A stretch of DNA of 5,770 bases from Anaerolineae bacterium (GCA_016926595.1 JAFGOG010000524.1:1-5770); one strand, 5' to 3'; shown: positions 1 to 5,712, counted from the stretch's first letter. Translations and numbers: made by a program. The notes: a model not told the origin generated them from the letters alone.

Positions 1-201
1 GAGACGATCGTCGTGCCCGCCGAGGCCGACAGCTATGCGCTCGAAGCGGACATTGTGGCCGCCCACATGGCTCATCAGCAGGCCCCCTATCCATGCATGA
101 CCTGGGAGGACACGCTGGGCAACATGAAGACCTTGGATCAATGGCGTGCCTCGGCCGGCGTGGTCTTTGACCTGGAAAAGGAGGATTCGAGAACCAAATG
201 A
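1..201 (+). CDS. Gfo/Idh/MocA family oxidoreductase, C-terminal fragment (5' end outside window)
   Basis: The reading frame is open from the first base to the TGA at 199-201 and gives the last 66 residues of a protein whose start lies upstream. The tail PCMTWEDTLGNMKTLDQWR, followed by a short variable end, matches what I know of the C-terminus of Gfo/Idh/MocA NAD(P)-dependent oxidoreductases, where a 'slgnmrtLDrWR' segment closes the protein after the substrate-side alpha/beta domain. Only this end is visible. The Rossmann fold, EKP motif and active-site His cannot be checked, so substrate and cofactor are unknown. The stop codon overlaps the start of the next oxidoreductase gene (ATGA), which suggests translational coupling and a shared pathway, for example successive or paired oxidation steps on a sugar or polyol. 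Family assignment is likely; specific function is not inferable. Confidence 0.8.
   Translation, partial: ETIVVPAEADSYALEADIVAAHMAHQQAPYPCMTWEDTLGNMKTLDQWRASAGVVFDLEKEDSRTK
176..185 (+). promoter_or_regulatory. Ribosome binding site for the complete Gfo/Idh/MocA gene
   Basis: AAAAGGAGGA lies inside the end of the preceding gene, about 12 bases before the ATG at 198. The spacing is slightly long. Together with the ATGA stop/start overlap it supports the 198 start and translational coupling to the upstream gene. Confidence 0.65.
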
Positions 202-1277
202 GCAAAGCCAGGATCGGCATCATTGGCGTTGGCTGGTGGGGCACGGTCGGCCACCTGGAACCGCTGGCCGGCGACCCCAAGACAGAACTGGTGGCCGTGT
301 GGAGCCGCACAGAGGCCAAGGCTCGAGAGCGAGCCGAGCGATACGGCGTGCCCCACTGGTACACCGACTATCGGGCCATGATCGACGCCCGAGTCCACTC
401 GGGCTGCGAGCTGGACGGCGTCATCATAGCCAGCACCCCCAACATGCACTATGAACAGGCGCGCTATGCCCTGGAGAACGGCCTGCACGTTCTGATAGAA
501 AAACCCTTTGTGCTCCAGGCAGAGCATGCCAACGAGCTGCAGCGCCTGGCCCAACAGCGAGGGCTGCTCCTCTCAGTTTGCCATCCCCTCTTGTTCTACC
601 CCCCGGTGATCCAGGCCCGGAATCAAATCCGCGAGGGGATCGTGGGCGACATCCTCCTGATCATGGCGCTTTTTTCGCAGCGGGTCTATGACCTGTATAA
701 AGGACACGTGCCCGATCGCTTTCACGCACCCCCGGAACGGGGCGACATCCCCCGTCCCAACGCCACCTCATACTCTGATCCGGCGATCGTGGGCGGAGGC
801 GAGGGCCACACGCAGGCTTCGCACATCCTCGGCGCGGTGTTGTGGCTGACCGGGCTGCAGCCGGTCAGCGTCTTTGCCCAGATGAACAACCTGGACACAG
901 CGGTGGACGTGGTCAATGCGATGACGATCCGTTTCTCAACCGGCGCGCTGGCCACCATCGCCGGGAACGGCCTGCTGCCGCAGCGCGTCGGGAGCACCCA
1001 ACTGCAGATCCAAGGTGACAAGGGCATCCTGGGCTTTGACCGCATGAGCGGCGGTGTGTACGTGCAGACCAGCGAGCATCCCAGGCCCAGGAACCTGGAG
1101 CTGCCGAAGGCAGAGCGAGTGGATGGCCGGGCGGCGGTTCCCCGGAACTTTGTGCGGGCCATCCTGGGCGAGGAGGAACTGCACGTGGAGACCGATATAG
1201 CCATCAACGAGGCCAGGATCCTCGACGCAGCATACCGTTCGGCGGCAAGTGGGCGCGAGGCGCATATAGAATCATGA
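198..1277 (+). CDS. Gfo/Idh/MocA family NAD(P)-dependent oxidoreductase
   Basis: This is a 359-residue protein, normal length for the family. Members are cytoplasmic and oxidise or reduce a hydroxyl/keto group on sugars, inositols or related polyols using NAD(P). The N-terminal Rossmann domain shows the dinucleotide loop GIIGVGWWG (residues 7-15) and a second strand ending VAVWSRT (32-38). The signature lysine motif EKP is at 101-103, with K102 the expected catalytic residue. The C-terminal half has the glycine-rich active-site segment GGGEGHTQASH (199-209), with H209 at the usual catalytic-His position. The common Asp positions of this motif appear as Thr205 and Gly212, so the protein belongs to a variant subgroup. 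The ATG overlaps the previous stop, and an AGGAGG lies upstream. It converges with the ABC importer operon, so sugar catabolism is a reasonable inference; the substrate is unknown. Confidence 0.93.
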   Translation: MSKARIGIIGVGWWGTVGHLEPLAGDPKTELVAVWSRTEAKARERAERYGVPHWYTDYRAMIDARVHSGCELDGVIIASTPNMHYEQARYALENGLHVLIEKPFVLQAEHANELQRLAQQRGLLLSVCHPLLFYPPVIQARNQIREGIVGDILLIMALFSQRVYDLYKGHVPDRFHAPPERGDIPRPNATSYSDPAIVGGGEGHTQASHILGAVLWLTGLQPVSVFAQMNNLDTAVDVVNAMTIRFSTGALATIAGNGLLPQRVGSTQLQIQGDKGILGFDRMSGGVYVQTSEHPRPRNLELPKAERVDGRAAVPRNFVRAILGEEELHVETDIAINEARILDAAYRSAASGREAHIES

Positions 1278-1280
1278 AAA

Positions 1281-1303
1281 GAGGAGGGGTGATGGCAGTA
1301 TAA
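1281..1303 (+). other. Orphan Shine-Dalgarno followed by a four-codon reading frame
   Basis: Just 3 bases after the oxidoreductase stop there is a strong SD-like GAGGAGGGG (1281-1289), then an ATG at 1292 whose frame ends after three sense codons (Met-Ala-Val-TAA, 1301-1303). A site this good normally serves a cistron. The same frame is open again from 1304 to 1477. This could be the ruined start of a third co-transcribed gene, or a chance purine run. Direct observation; the interpretation is uncertain. Confidence 0.3.
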
Positions 1304-1387
1304 TCCTGCAAAAAAAGAAGCGGCGTGAGGTATAATGCCCTTGACACGGACCCGACGTCCAAAGGGCAGAAAGGATACACTGACGCC

Positions 1388-1480
1388 ATGAACAGGATAC
1401 CATCAAGTCAAAAGATACGCAAGAAGACGGAAGAGCTGCTAGGCGCCTATCCCGAACATGACCCTGGACCGGGCGCGTAG
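1388..1480 (+). CDS. Possible small or remnant ORF, 30 aa, unknown function
   Basis: ATG at 1388 to TAG at 1478 encodes MNRIPSSQKIRKKTEELLGA and ten further residues, a very basic then Glu-rich peptide that could form a helix. A weak GAAAGGA stands about 12 bases upstream. The frame is open back to 1304, including a possible GTG start at 1325 (51 aa), and is in phase with the ATG at 1292 after the strong SD, from which it is cut off by the TAA at 1301. I do not recognise a family with confidence. The 'IPSS..IR...EELL' beginning vaguely recalls N-termini of some transposase-like proteins, but that is an impression only. It may be a gene remnant, a small peptide, or noncoding. Confidence 0.18.
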   Translation: MNRIPSSQKIRKKTEELLGAYPEHDPGPGA

Positions 1481-1511
1481 CACGGGTGTCTCTCACTTTT
1501 ACCGACAGGAG

Positions 1512-2333
1512 TCAGAGTTTCAGTGCCCCAGTGGTCAATCCCTCGATAAAAGTGCGCATAGCAAGAAAGAACAGAATGAACAGCGGAATGGCTGCGATCA
1601 CGCTGCCGGCCATTTGCACGCCCAGCTGCGGATTGCGGCTGTCGGCAAAGTAAACCAGGCCAATGGCGATCGTGCGCAGGCTGTCACTTTGGAGCACCAT
1701 GAGCGGCCAGATGTAGTCGTTCCATGTCCACAGGATCTGCAGGATAGACAATGAACTGAGGATCGGCCAGGAAAGTGGCACCGTGATCTTGCTCAACAGG
1801 ACAAAGTGGCCAGCACCATCGAGCCGGGCCGATTCGTACAGCTCCTCTGGCAGGGACTCGAAAAAAGTGCGTAACACAAATATGTTGAACCCGCTGGCAG
1901 CAAAGATGCCGGGTATAATGACACCGGACAGGCTGTTCAAGAGTCTGAGATCGCGCACCAGTATGAAGCGCGGGATCAGGATGGAAACACCCGGGATCAT
2001 CATCAATCCTATGATCAGTCCATATAGCACGTTCTTGCCTGGGAAGCTATGCCGGGCAAAGACATAGGCGGCAATCACAGAGAGGAGCATGTTCCCCAAG
2101 AGAGTGGATAGTGTGATTGTCGCCGAATTGAGCATGTACCTCTGCACCTGTCTCCAAGCTACGGAATAGTTCTCAAAGTGAAAGGGGGGAACTGGCAGCA
2201 GGGGATTGATGGCAATCTGGCCCTGCGTCTTGAGAGAGACGATCAACAGGATCGCCAATGGCACCAGCTCCAAGAGAGCAAGGACTGATAGAACGACATA
2301 TCTGGCGACGGTAGCAAGGGTCATCCTCCGCAT
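1512..2333 (-). CDS. Carbohydrate ABC transporter permease, MalG-like (CUT1 family)
   Basis: This is an inner-membrane subunit of a sugar importer. The protein is 273 residues, the usual length for MalG-type permeases. It has about six hydrophobic segments (roughly 12-33, 68-92, 104-125, 133-155, 190-206, 240-260). The cytoplasmic EAA loop that docks the ATPase is clear: LPEELYESARLDGA (161-174) with the following Pro at 186. Other hallmarks are WNDYIWPL (204-211) and the C-terminal FIEGLTTGALKL. The start is set at the ATG at 2331-2333 because GAGGAG lies 7 bases upstream and the protein then begins like other family members. The frame stays open upstream to 2642, but that extension overlaps the preceding permease gene and crosses an inverted repeat, so it is not believed. 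It is the last gene of the three-gene importer operon. Substrate unknown. Confidence 0.94.
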   Translation of the reverse strand: MRRMTLATVARYVVLSVLALLELVPLAILLIVSLKTQGQIAINPLLPVPPFHFENYSVAWRQVQRYMLNSATITLSTLLGNMLLSVIAAYVFARHSFPGKNVLYGLIIGLMMIPGVSILIPRFILVRDLRLLNSLSGVIIPGIFAASGFNIFVLRTFFESLPEELYESARLDGAGHFVLLSKITVPLSWPILSSLSILQILWTWNDYIWPLMVLQSDSLRTIAIGLVYFADSRNPQLGVQMAGSVIAAIPLFILFFLAMRTFIEGLTTGALKL

Positions 2334-2340
2334 CGCTCTG

Positions 2341-2347
2341 CTCCTCT
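2341..2347 (-). promoter_or_regulatory. Ribosome binding site deciding the MalG-like permease start
   Basis: Read on the minus strand, AGAGGAG ends 7 bases before the ATG at 2333. It supports the 273-residue form over the 376-residue open frame beginning at 2642. Confidence 0.7.
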
Positions 2348-2353
2348 GGTGTG

Positions 2354-2489
2354 AGCTAGCTGCTTTCTGGTGCGAAATGCTCTGGGCCCTCGTCTCGGGA
2401 GCAATCAACGCATCGTACTGTACCGTCGAACGCCCTCGAAGACGAGGGCTCGGAGCGATGTGCCTAGTTTCGCACCAAGAACTAGCTAG
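2354..2489. repeat. MITE-like imperfect inverted repeat between the two permease genes
   Basis: The arms pair as follows: GGTGCGAAA (2369-2377) with TTTCGCACC (2468-2476), and GCCCTCGTC (2386-2394) with GACGAGGGC (2441-2449). AGCTAG occurs at both outer edges (2354-2359 and 2484-2489) and is itself part of short palindromes. Inside the right arm a compact hairpin forms from GCCCTCG (2432-2438) and CGAGGGC (2443-2449) with a 4-base loop. The element fills nearly the whole gap between the permease genes, and the stop codon of the first permease lies in its edge. The arms and direct flanks are seen directly; calling it a mobile miniature element (AGCTAG as a target duplication) is inference. In RNA it would fold as a long stem and could tune expression of the last gene or mRNA decay. 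Confidence 0.6.
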
Positions 2490-3442
2490 GTGACCTCCAC
2501 ACTTCCGTGAATGTAGCGCTGGTTTATCATGGTCAGGGAAAAGATCAGTACGAACAGCATCAAACCAATGGCTGACGCGTAGCCCAGGTCGAGGTGCTGG
2601 TATGCGTGGAACATGTGCAGTCCCGGTACCATCGTGGCCCATCCCGGCCCTCCGTCCGTCATGATCTGGATGCGGTAGAACTCCTGGAGCCCACCGATCA
2701 CTGTCAACATGACCTGGAGCTTGATCTGCCCTTGGATCAGCGGCAGCTCAACGAACCAGAACCTTTTGAAGCCGCTGGCGCCATCCACCAACGCAGCGTC
2801 CTGTACCTCCCTGGGTATGGACATCAGACCAGCCAGGTAGATCAGCATCGTGACTCCACCGACCCAGGGAAAGCCCATGAACATCAAGGCGTACAGGGCA
2901 GTGTCAAAGTCGCCGAGCCATAGTCGTGTCCAGGATCCCAGCCCAACGCTTTCTAGCGCGAAATTGATGGCACCATGCAGGGAGTAGAACCATTTCCAGA
3001 GCATAACCGAAACGACGCCGGGAACGACGATCGGGATCACAAAGAGCACGCGGTAGAAATACCGGTGGCTCGGCTTGGGCAACCGAAAGATGAAATACGC
3101 GGCGAGCACCGGAACGGTCACCACCACTATCACTCGGAAAGCGAGTAGCTTGATGATATTCAGCCAGGCGACTGTGAGGTGAGAATCGCTAAGAAAGAAC
3201 CGGAAGTTCAGCAAACCAACGAAGGTGGCGCGGCGGCCGTCCCACTTGTAGAATGCGTGGTAGAAAGCGCTGATGGCAGGGTAATACTGAAACAGCAACA
3301 TGCCAGCCAGGCCGGGCAGGAGAAAAAGGTACAGCGCCCGACTCCTCCATGTCTGCCTCCACACACCGCGCCTTACCCTCGTCGGTGGCTTGGGGCCGAC
3401 CTGGGTAGAGAGATACGTCGAGGTATTCCGATTCCTCGGCAT
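2486..3442 (-). CDS. Carbohydrate ABC transporter permease, MalF-like (CUT1 family)
   Basis: This is an inner-membrane partner of the MalG-like permease. The 318-residue protein has a basic cytoplasmic N-terminus of about 35 residues, then hydrophobic segments near 36-56, 92-118, 129-150, 180-205, 242-256 and 286-306. The FLLPGLAGMLLFQYYPA stretch (40-56) is typical of MalF/UgpA-type proteins. The EAA loop is IPREVQDAALVDGA (209-222) followed by FVELPLI. The usual first Glu is Asp215, a conservative change also reported in relatives. TDGGPG (262-267) is another family hallmark. The chosen ATG at 3440-3442 has CAGGAG six bases upstream. An ATG 60 bases earlier (3502) is in frame but lacks a good SD and lies in a hairpin. 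It sits between the binding protein and the MalG-like gene. No ATPase gene follows. Confidence 0.93.
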   Translation of the reverse strand: MPRNRNTSTYLSTQVGPKPPTRVRRGVWRQTWRSRALYLFLLPGLAGMLLFQYYPAISAFYHAFYKWDGRRATFVGLLNFRFFLSDSHLTVAWLNIIKLLAFRVIVVVTVPVLAAYFIFRLPKPSHRYFYRVLFVIPIVVPGVVSVMLWKWFYSLHGAINFALESVGLGSWTRLWLGDFDTALYALMFMGFPWVGGVTMLIYLAGLMSIPREVQDAALVDGASGFKRFWFVELPLIQGQIKLQVMLTVIGGLQEFYRIQIMTDGGPGWATMVPGLHMFHAYQHLDLGYASAIGLMLFVLIFSLTMINQRYIHGSVEVT

Positions 3443-3448
3443 GAAAGA

Positions 3449-3454
3449 CTCCTG
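3449..3454 (-). promoter_or_regulatory. Ribosome binding site deciding the MalF-like permease start
   Basis: CAGGAG on the minus strand, six bases before the ATG at 3442, favours the 318-residue protein over the 338-residue alternative starting at 3502. Confidence 0.65.
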
Positions 3455-3456
3455 CA

Positions 3457-3468
3457 CTTTGCGCAAAG
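3457..3468. promoter_or_regulatory. Perfect 12-bp palindrome, candidate operator
   Basis: CTTTGCGCAAAG is a perfect palindrome about 15 bases upstream of the MalF-like start, just before its SD. The TTGCGCAA core is the kind of CpG-centred symmetric word bound by LacI-family sugar regulators, but no regulator gene is visible and I found no second copy upstream of the operon. It could also be chance, or a small RNA hairpin affecting ribosome access. Confidence 0.25.
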
Positions 3469-3472
3469 AAGC

Positions 3473-3502
3473 ATGCCTGGGGCATGGAATCGCCCTAGGC
3501 AT
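3473..3502 (-). other. Intercistronic hairpin upstream of the MalF-like permease
   Basis: On the minus-strand RNA, AUGCCU pairs with AGGCAU, then one A/C mismatch, then GGGC pairs with GCCC around an 8-base loop (stem arms 3492-3502 and 3473-3483). It follows the binding-protein gene and precedes the permease SD. By analogy with malE-malF type gaps, such structures can protect the upstream mRNA and lower permease expression; that role is inferred. Confidence 0.45.
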
Positions 3503-3524
3503 ACCTCAGGCCGAGCACATCCCG

Positions 3525-3551
3525 TGCGACAGATGATCTTCGCCTGTCACA
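3525..3551 (-). other. Stem-loop just downstream of the binding-protein stop codon
   Basis: In the minus-strand RNA, UGUGACAG (3551-3544) pairs with CUGUCGCA (3532-3525) over 8 positions with one G-U wobble and an 11-base loop. It begins 12 bases after the stop of the binding-protein gene. There is no U-run after it, so it is not a classical terminator. A role in 3'-end protection or partial attenuation is possible. Confidence 0.4.
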
Positions 3552-3563
3552 ACGGCGGCGCAC

Positions 3564-5294
3564 CTAGTCGGGATCGGGCCAGTTTGCGGCGTCCCAGTCG
3601 GGATGCCCGGCGATGAGCTTCTCAGCCTCGCGCTCGAACTCTACCTGCAACTGCGCCCCGAATTGCTCAAGGGCGATCCTATCCGTGGCATACTCGATGA
3701 ACAGCCGGTTGAAGGCATCCTGCGATCCTCCTGGCCACGATAGATACCGCACAACATGCTCCTGTGTCATTGGCGGGTTAAAGAACCCACTCAAGCGATC
3801 GAGTTCATCGGGGTCGGTGATCACGTCCTCAATGGCCTGATCCAACGGGACGCAGGGCGGGTACTGGTATGCGCAGAAGCTCTGCTGGGCCTCTGCGGAG
3901 GTGATATACTGCAGGTAGTCCAGGACGATGGGCAACGTACCGCGCTCTAGCGTGGTCGTGGGGATAAAGAAGCAATTCCCGTTTCCGCCTCCAGTGAGGC
4001 CGCCGTGGCGGCGAACCGGCGCACCGGTGGCATAGTCGGTGCTCTCCTCGGTGATCTTGGGGAAGGCAAAGGTGCCGAACTCAAAGTCCCGCTCCTCCGT
4101 CTCAAGGACTCTGTTCAGAAGTGAGATGTGACCCTGCCAGATGGCCACGCGCTTGGCGAACCAGTAGCCGCCATCTCCCAGGTCCTCCGGAGCCAGCCAG
4201 TCCTCGTTCCAGTAAGGTGTCCACTCTTTCATCAGGCGCACCATTTCCAGGTAGCGGGGATCGTCCGCGCGCCACACTCCCTTTGCAACCGCCCAGACCC
4301 GCTCTTCATCCGTGACGCGCAGGCAGCCGGTATCTGTGGGATCGCAGCCTGCCTTCTCGGGGTTGATCGCGCCGGCCATCTTCTGAATGACAGGATCCAT
4401 GAGCTGGTCGAATCCCCAGTCAAAGCACCACCGAATGTCGCAGCATGCCTTGGTACCATTGGCATAGTAGGCCGTGTACCCAGCATCCCTGAGTTTCTCG
4501 GAGGCCTCCATCAGCTCGGCCCATGTCTCCGGGGCCTGGGTGATGCCTGCAGCCCTGAACATGTCCTTATTGTAGTAAAAGGCGACGGCTCCCTGCCGGC
4601 CGGTCTTGTACTGGCCGATAAAGTGGACGGAGTCCGGATCCGTCCACGGAACAGTGCCCTGCGCCAGCGACAGGGGCAATGGGAACTCTTCCTCCCAAGT
4701 TGGTGCAGAGCCGTAGGCATTGGGCTTTCTCATATCCTCCTGCATGTCATAGAGAAGTGTTTGGTTCTCTGGATCATCAAGCAAAGCCGCGAGATCGCCT
4801 GACGGCCAACCCATCACCAGATCAGGGAGAGTCTCGGCGATCAGGTTGGTCGTGATCCACTGGTATTCGGTGCCGTCGATGGGATGGGAAATGAGCTCGA
4901 CCTCAACGCCTGGGTGGGCCTGTTTCCACTCCTGGAGCATGACGTAGGGAGGGCCGTACTGGGTGCTGTACCGGATGGGATCCTCTTCGTAGTACTTGAG
5001 GTCGTGCCACCACAGGATTGAGATCCTTCCGTGCATCTCGGGGGTAGGTGAAGGCGTGGCCGTTACTACCTTTTCCACGACCTCCGGCGTCCCCTTGACG
5101 ATGACCGTCTCCTTGACCGTCACCACTTTCTCCACAACCTCTGGCGTCCCTTTGACGATGACCGTCTCCTTGACGGGCACTTCCCTCGTAACCTCTACAG
5201 TCTTTGGCGCACAACTGGCAATGGTCGCACCCACCGCCGTCAAGGCGCCTGTACGCAAGAATTCGCGCCGACTAAGCTTCTTCTTACTCATCAT
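3564..5294 (-). CDS. ABC transporter extracellular sugar-binding lipoprotein (CUT1, SBP family 1)
   Basis: This 576-residue protein captures the sugar and delivers it to the two permeases encoded downstream. The N-terminus has a twin-arginine motif, SRREFLR (8-14), a hydrophobic stretch, and a lipobox IASC with Cys28 as lipidation site, so Tat export and membrane anchoring are predicted. A tether follows, with a 19-residue unit repeated twice (42-60, 61-79) and TPSPTP. The binding domain starts near 90 (ISILWWHD). It contains the typical segment YYNKDMFRAAGI..PETWAELMEAS (240-265) and a Gly-rich GGLTGGGNGNCFF (431-443). The protein is long for the family (commonly about 400-450) and carries eight cysteines in the mature domain. 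Two start codons are adjacent: ATG at 5294 or 5291. The second is better spaced (7 bases) from AGGAGG. It is the first gene of the operon. Substrate unknown; carbohydrate is inferred from family. Confidence 0.95.
   Translation of the reverse strand: MMSKKKLSRREFLRTGALTAVGATIASCAPKTVEVTREVPVKETVIVKGTPEVVEKVVTVKETVIVKGTPEVVEKVVTATPSPTPEMHGRISILWWHDLKYYEEDPIRYSTQYGPPYVMLQEWKQAHPGVEVELISHPIDGTEYQWITTNLIAETLPDLVMGWPSGDLAALLDDPENQTLLYDMQEDMRKPNAYGSAPTWEEEFPLPLSLAQGTVPWTDPDSVHFIGQYKTGRQGAVAFYYNKDMFRAAGITQAPETWAELMEASEKLRDAGYTAYYANGTKACCDIRWCFDWGFDQLMDPVIQKMAGAINPEKAGCDPTDTGCLRVTDEERVWAVAKGVWRADDPRYLEMVRLMKEWTPYWNEDWLAPEDLGDGGYWFAKRVAIWQGHISLLNRVLETEERDFEFGTFAFPKITEESTDYATGAPVRRHGGLTGGGNGNCFFIPTTTLERGTLPIVLDYLQYITSAEAQQSFCAYQYPPCVPLDQAIEDVITDPDELDRLSGFFNPPMTQEHVVRYLSWPGGSQDAFNRLFIEYATDRIALEQFGAQLQVEFEREAEKLIAGHPDWDAANWPDPD
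5058..5171 (-). repeat. Tandem duplication coding for the lipoprotein tether
   Basis: Two adjacent 57-bp units (5115-5171 and 5058-5114) encode KETVIVKGTPEVVEKVVTV and the same peptide ending in Ala. By my alignment 49 of 57 bases match; all eight differences are transitions and seven are synonymous. The tether would be an extended spacer between lipid anchor and binding domain. Confidence 0.9.
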
Positions 5295-5298
5295 CCGT

Positions 5299-5304
5299 CC
5301 TCCT
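5299..5304 (-). promoter_or_regulatory. Ribosome binding site of the binding-protein gene
   Basis: A perfect AGGAGG on the minus strand lies 4 bases from the ATG at 5294 and 7 bases from the ATG at 5291. The spacing favours the second ATG; both give the same protein apart from one Met. Confidence 0.8.
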
Positions 5305-5338
5305 ATTCTGGCTCCGCCAGGAAACCCAAACTACCATC

Positions 5339-5359
5339 GTGTAGGAAGCCTCCCTACAC
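5339..5359. promoter_or_regulatory. 21-bp near-perfect palindrome in the leader, candidate operator or RNA hairpin
   Basis: GTGTAGG (5339-5345) and CCTACAC (5353-5359) are symmetric about base 5349, and the inner bases also match except for one pair. It lies 45 bases upstream of the binding-protein start. It may be a repressor site or a leader hairpin; the sequence does not decide between them. Confidence 0.35.
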
Positions 5360-5438
5360 CCGCGTACAGGTCGCCTGCCCATGTCAGAAACAGCAGCCTG
5401 TACTCACTAATGCAGATTTCCGACACCGCGCCGTTTCA

Positions 5439-5466
5439 AATGTATCACCTCTTCTCACAGTTACAA
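5439..5466 (-). promoter_or_regulatory. Candidate promoter for the importer operon
   Basis: On the minus strand, TTGTAA (5466-5461) and TACATT (5444-5439) are separated by 16 bases, each matching four of six consensus positions. The implied start would put the palindrome at 5339-5359 in the 5' leader. A weak match; other sites are possible. Confidence 0.2.
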
Positions 5467-5497
5467 AGTACTCTAGGACAGCCGGCTGGGCTGTTCT

Positions 5498-5537
5498 TGT
5501 ATTGCCTAAGGACTCTTGCTTCGATCTGGGCAATACA
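5498..5537. repeat. 9-bp perfect inverted repeat with 22-base spacer
   Basis: TGTATTGCC (5498-5506) is perfectly inverted as GGCAATACA (5529-5537). It lies in the gene-free leader of the operon. It could be a transcription-factor dyad or an RNA stem-loop if transcription starts farther upstream. No T-run follows on either strand, so it is not an obvious terminator. Confidence 0.4.
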
Positions 5538-5712
5538 TCTGAAGAAGGCCATCTCTAGCGCTCTCAGCCAACGCAGCGTTGTCTTGCGGGCGCCTCTGTA
5601 CCACGCCACAAAAGCCGACATCTCGTGGAATTGACGATCCGGCGATGACATGATAGAATGCACATCGCAACGCTGGCCTCAACCATGCGCGCCCTGCACT
5701 ACATGCATCGTT

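Larger units (their letters stand above)
1278..1511. other. Convergent intergenic region between oxidoreductase and permease genes
   Basis: This 234-bp gap separates converging transcripts. Beyond the orphan SD and small frame it holds an imperfect dyad with arms GCCCTT (1337-1342) and AAGGGC (1362-1367) and an inner GGAC/GTCC pair. Neither side has a following T-run, so it is not a convincing intrinsic terminator. Two TATAAT words (1299-1304 and 1331-1336) lack a matching -35 box. I found no clear terminator for either transcript. Confidence 0.5.

Noticed and set aside
722..1265. Minus-strand frames opposite the oxidoreductase gene
   Set aside because: They are antisense shadows of a gene with clear Rossmann and EKP motifs.
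1337..1367. Possible bidirectional intrinsic terminator
   Set aside because: The dyad is interrupted by unequal loops and neither strand has a U-run after it.
2334..2642. N-terminal extension of the MalG-like permease to 376 residues
   Set aside because: It overlaps the end of the MalF-like gene by over 150 bases, runs through the inverted repeat, is not membrane-like, and a good SD sits right before the ATG at 2333.
4128..4802. 224-codon plus-strand frame opposite the binding-protein gene
   Set aside because: It is antisense to a clear family gene, has no recognisable motif and is explained by GC-rich codon usage.
5058..5171. Repeat array such as CRISPR
   Set aside because: There are only two adjacent units without spacers, in frame within a coding region, encoding a lipoprotein tether.
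4996..5634. 212-codon plus-strand frame over the lipoprotein N-terminus and leader
   Set aside because: It mirrors the tether repeat in its first half and shows no family resemblance or SD; treated as a shadow of the real gene.
5445..5663. 72-codon minus-strand frame in the leader
   Set aside because: It starts with GTG without an SD, contains the 9-bp dyad, and the Arg/Trp-rich product matches nothing I recognise.
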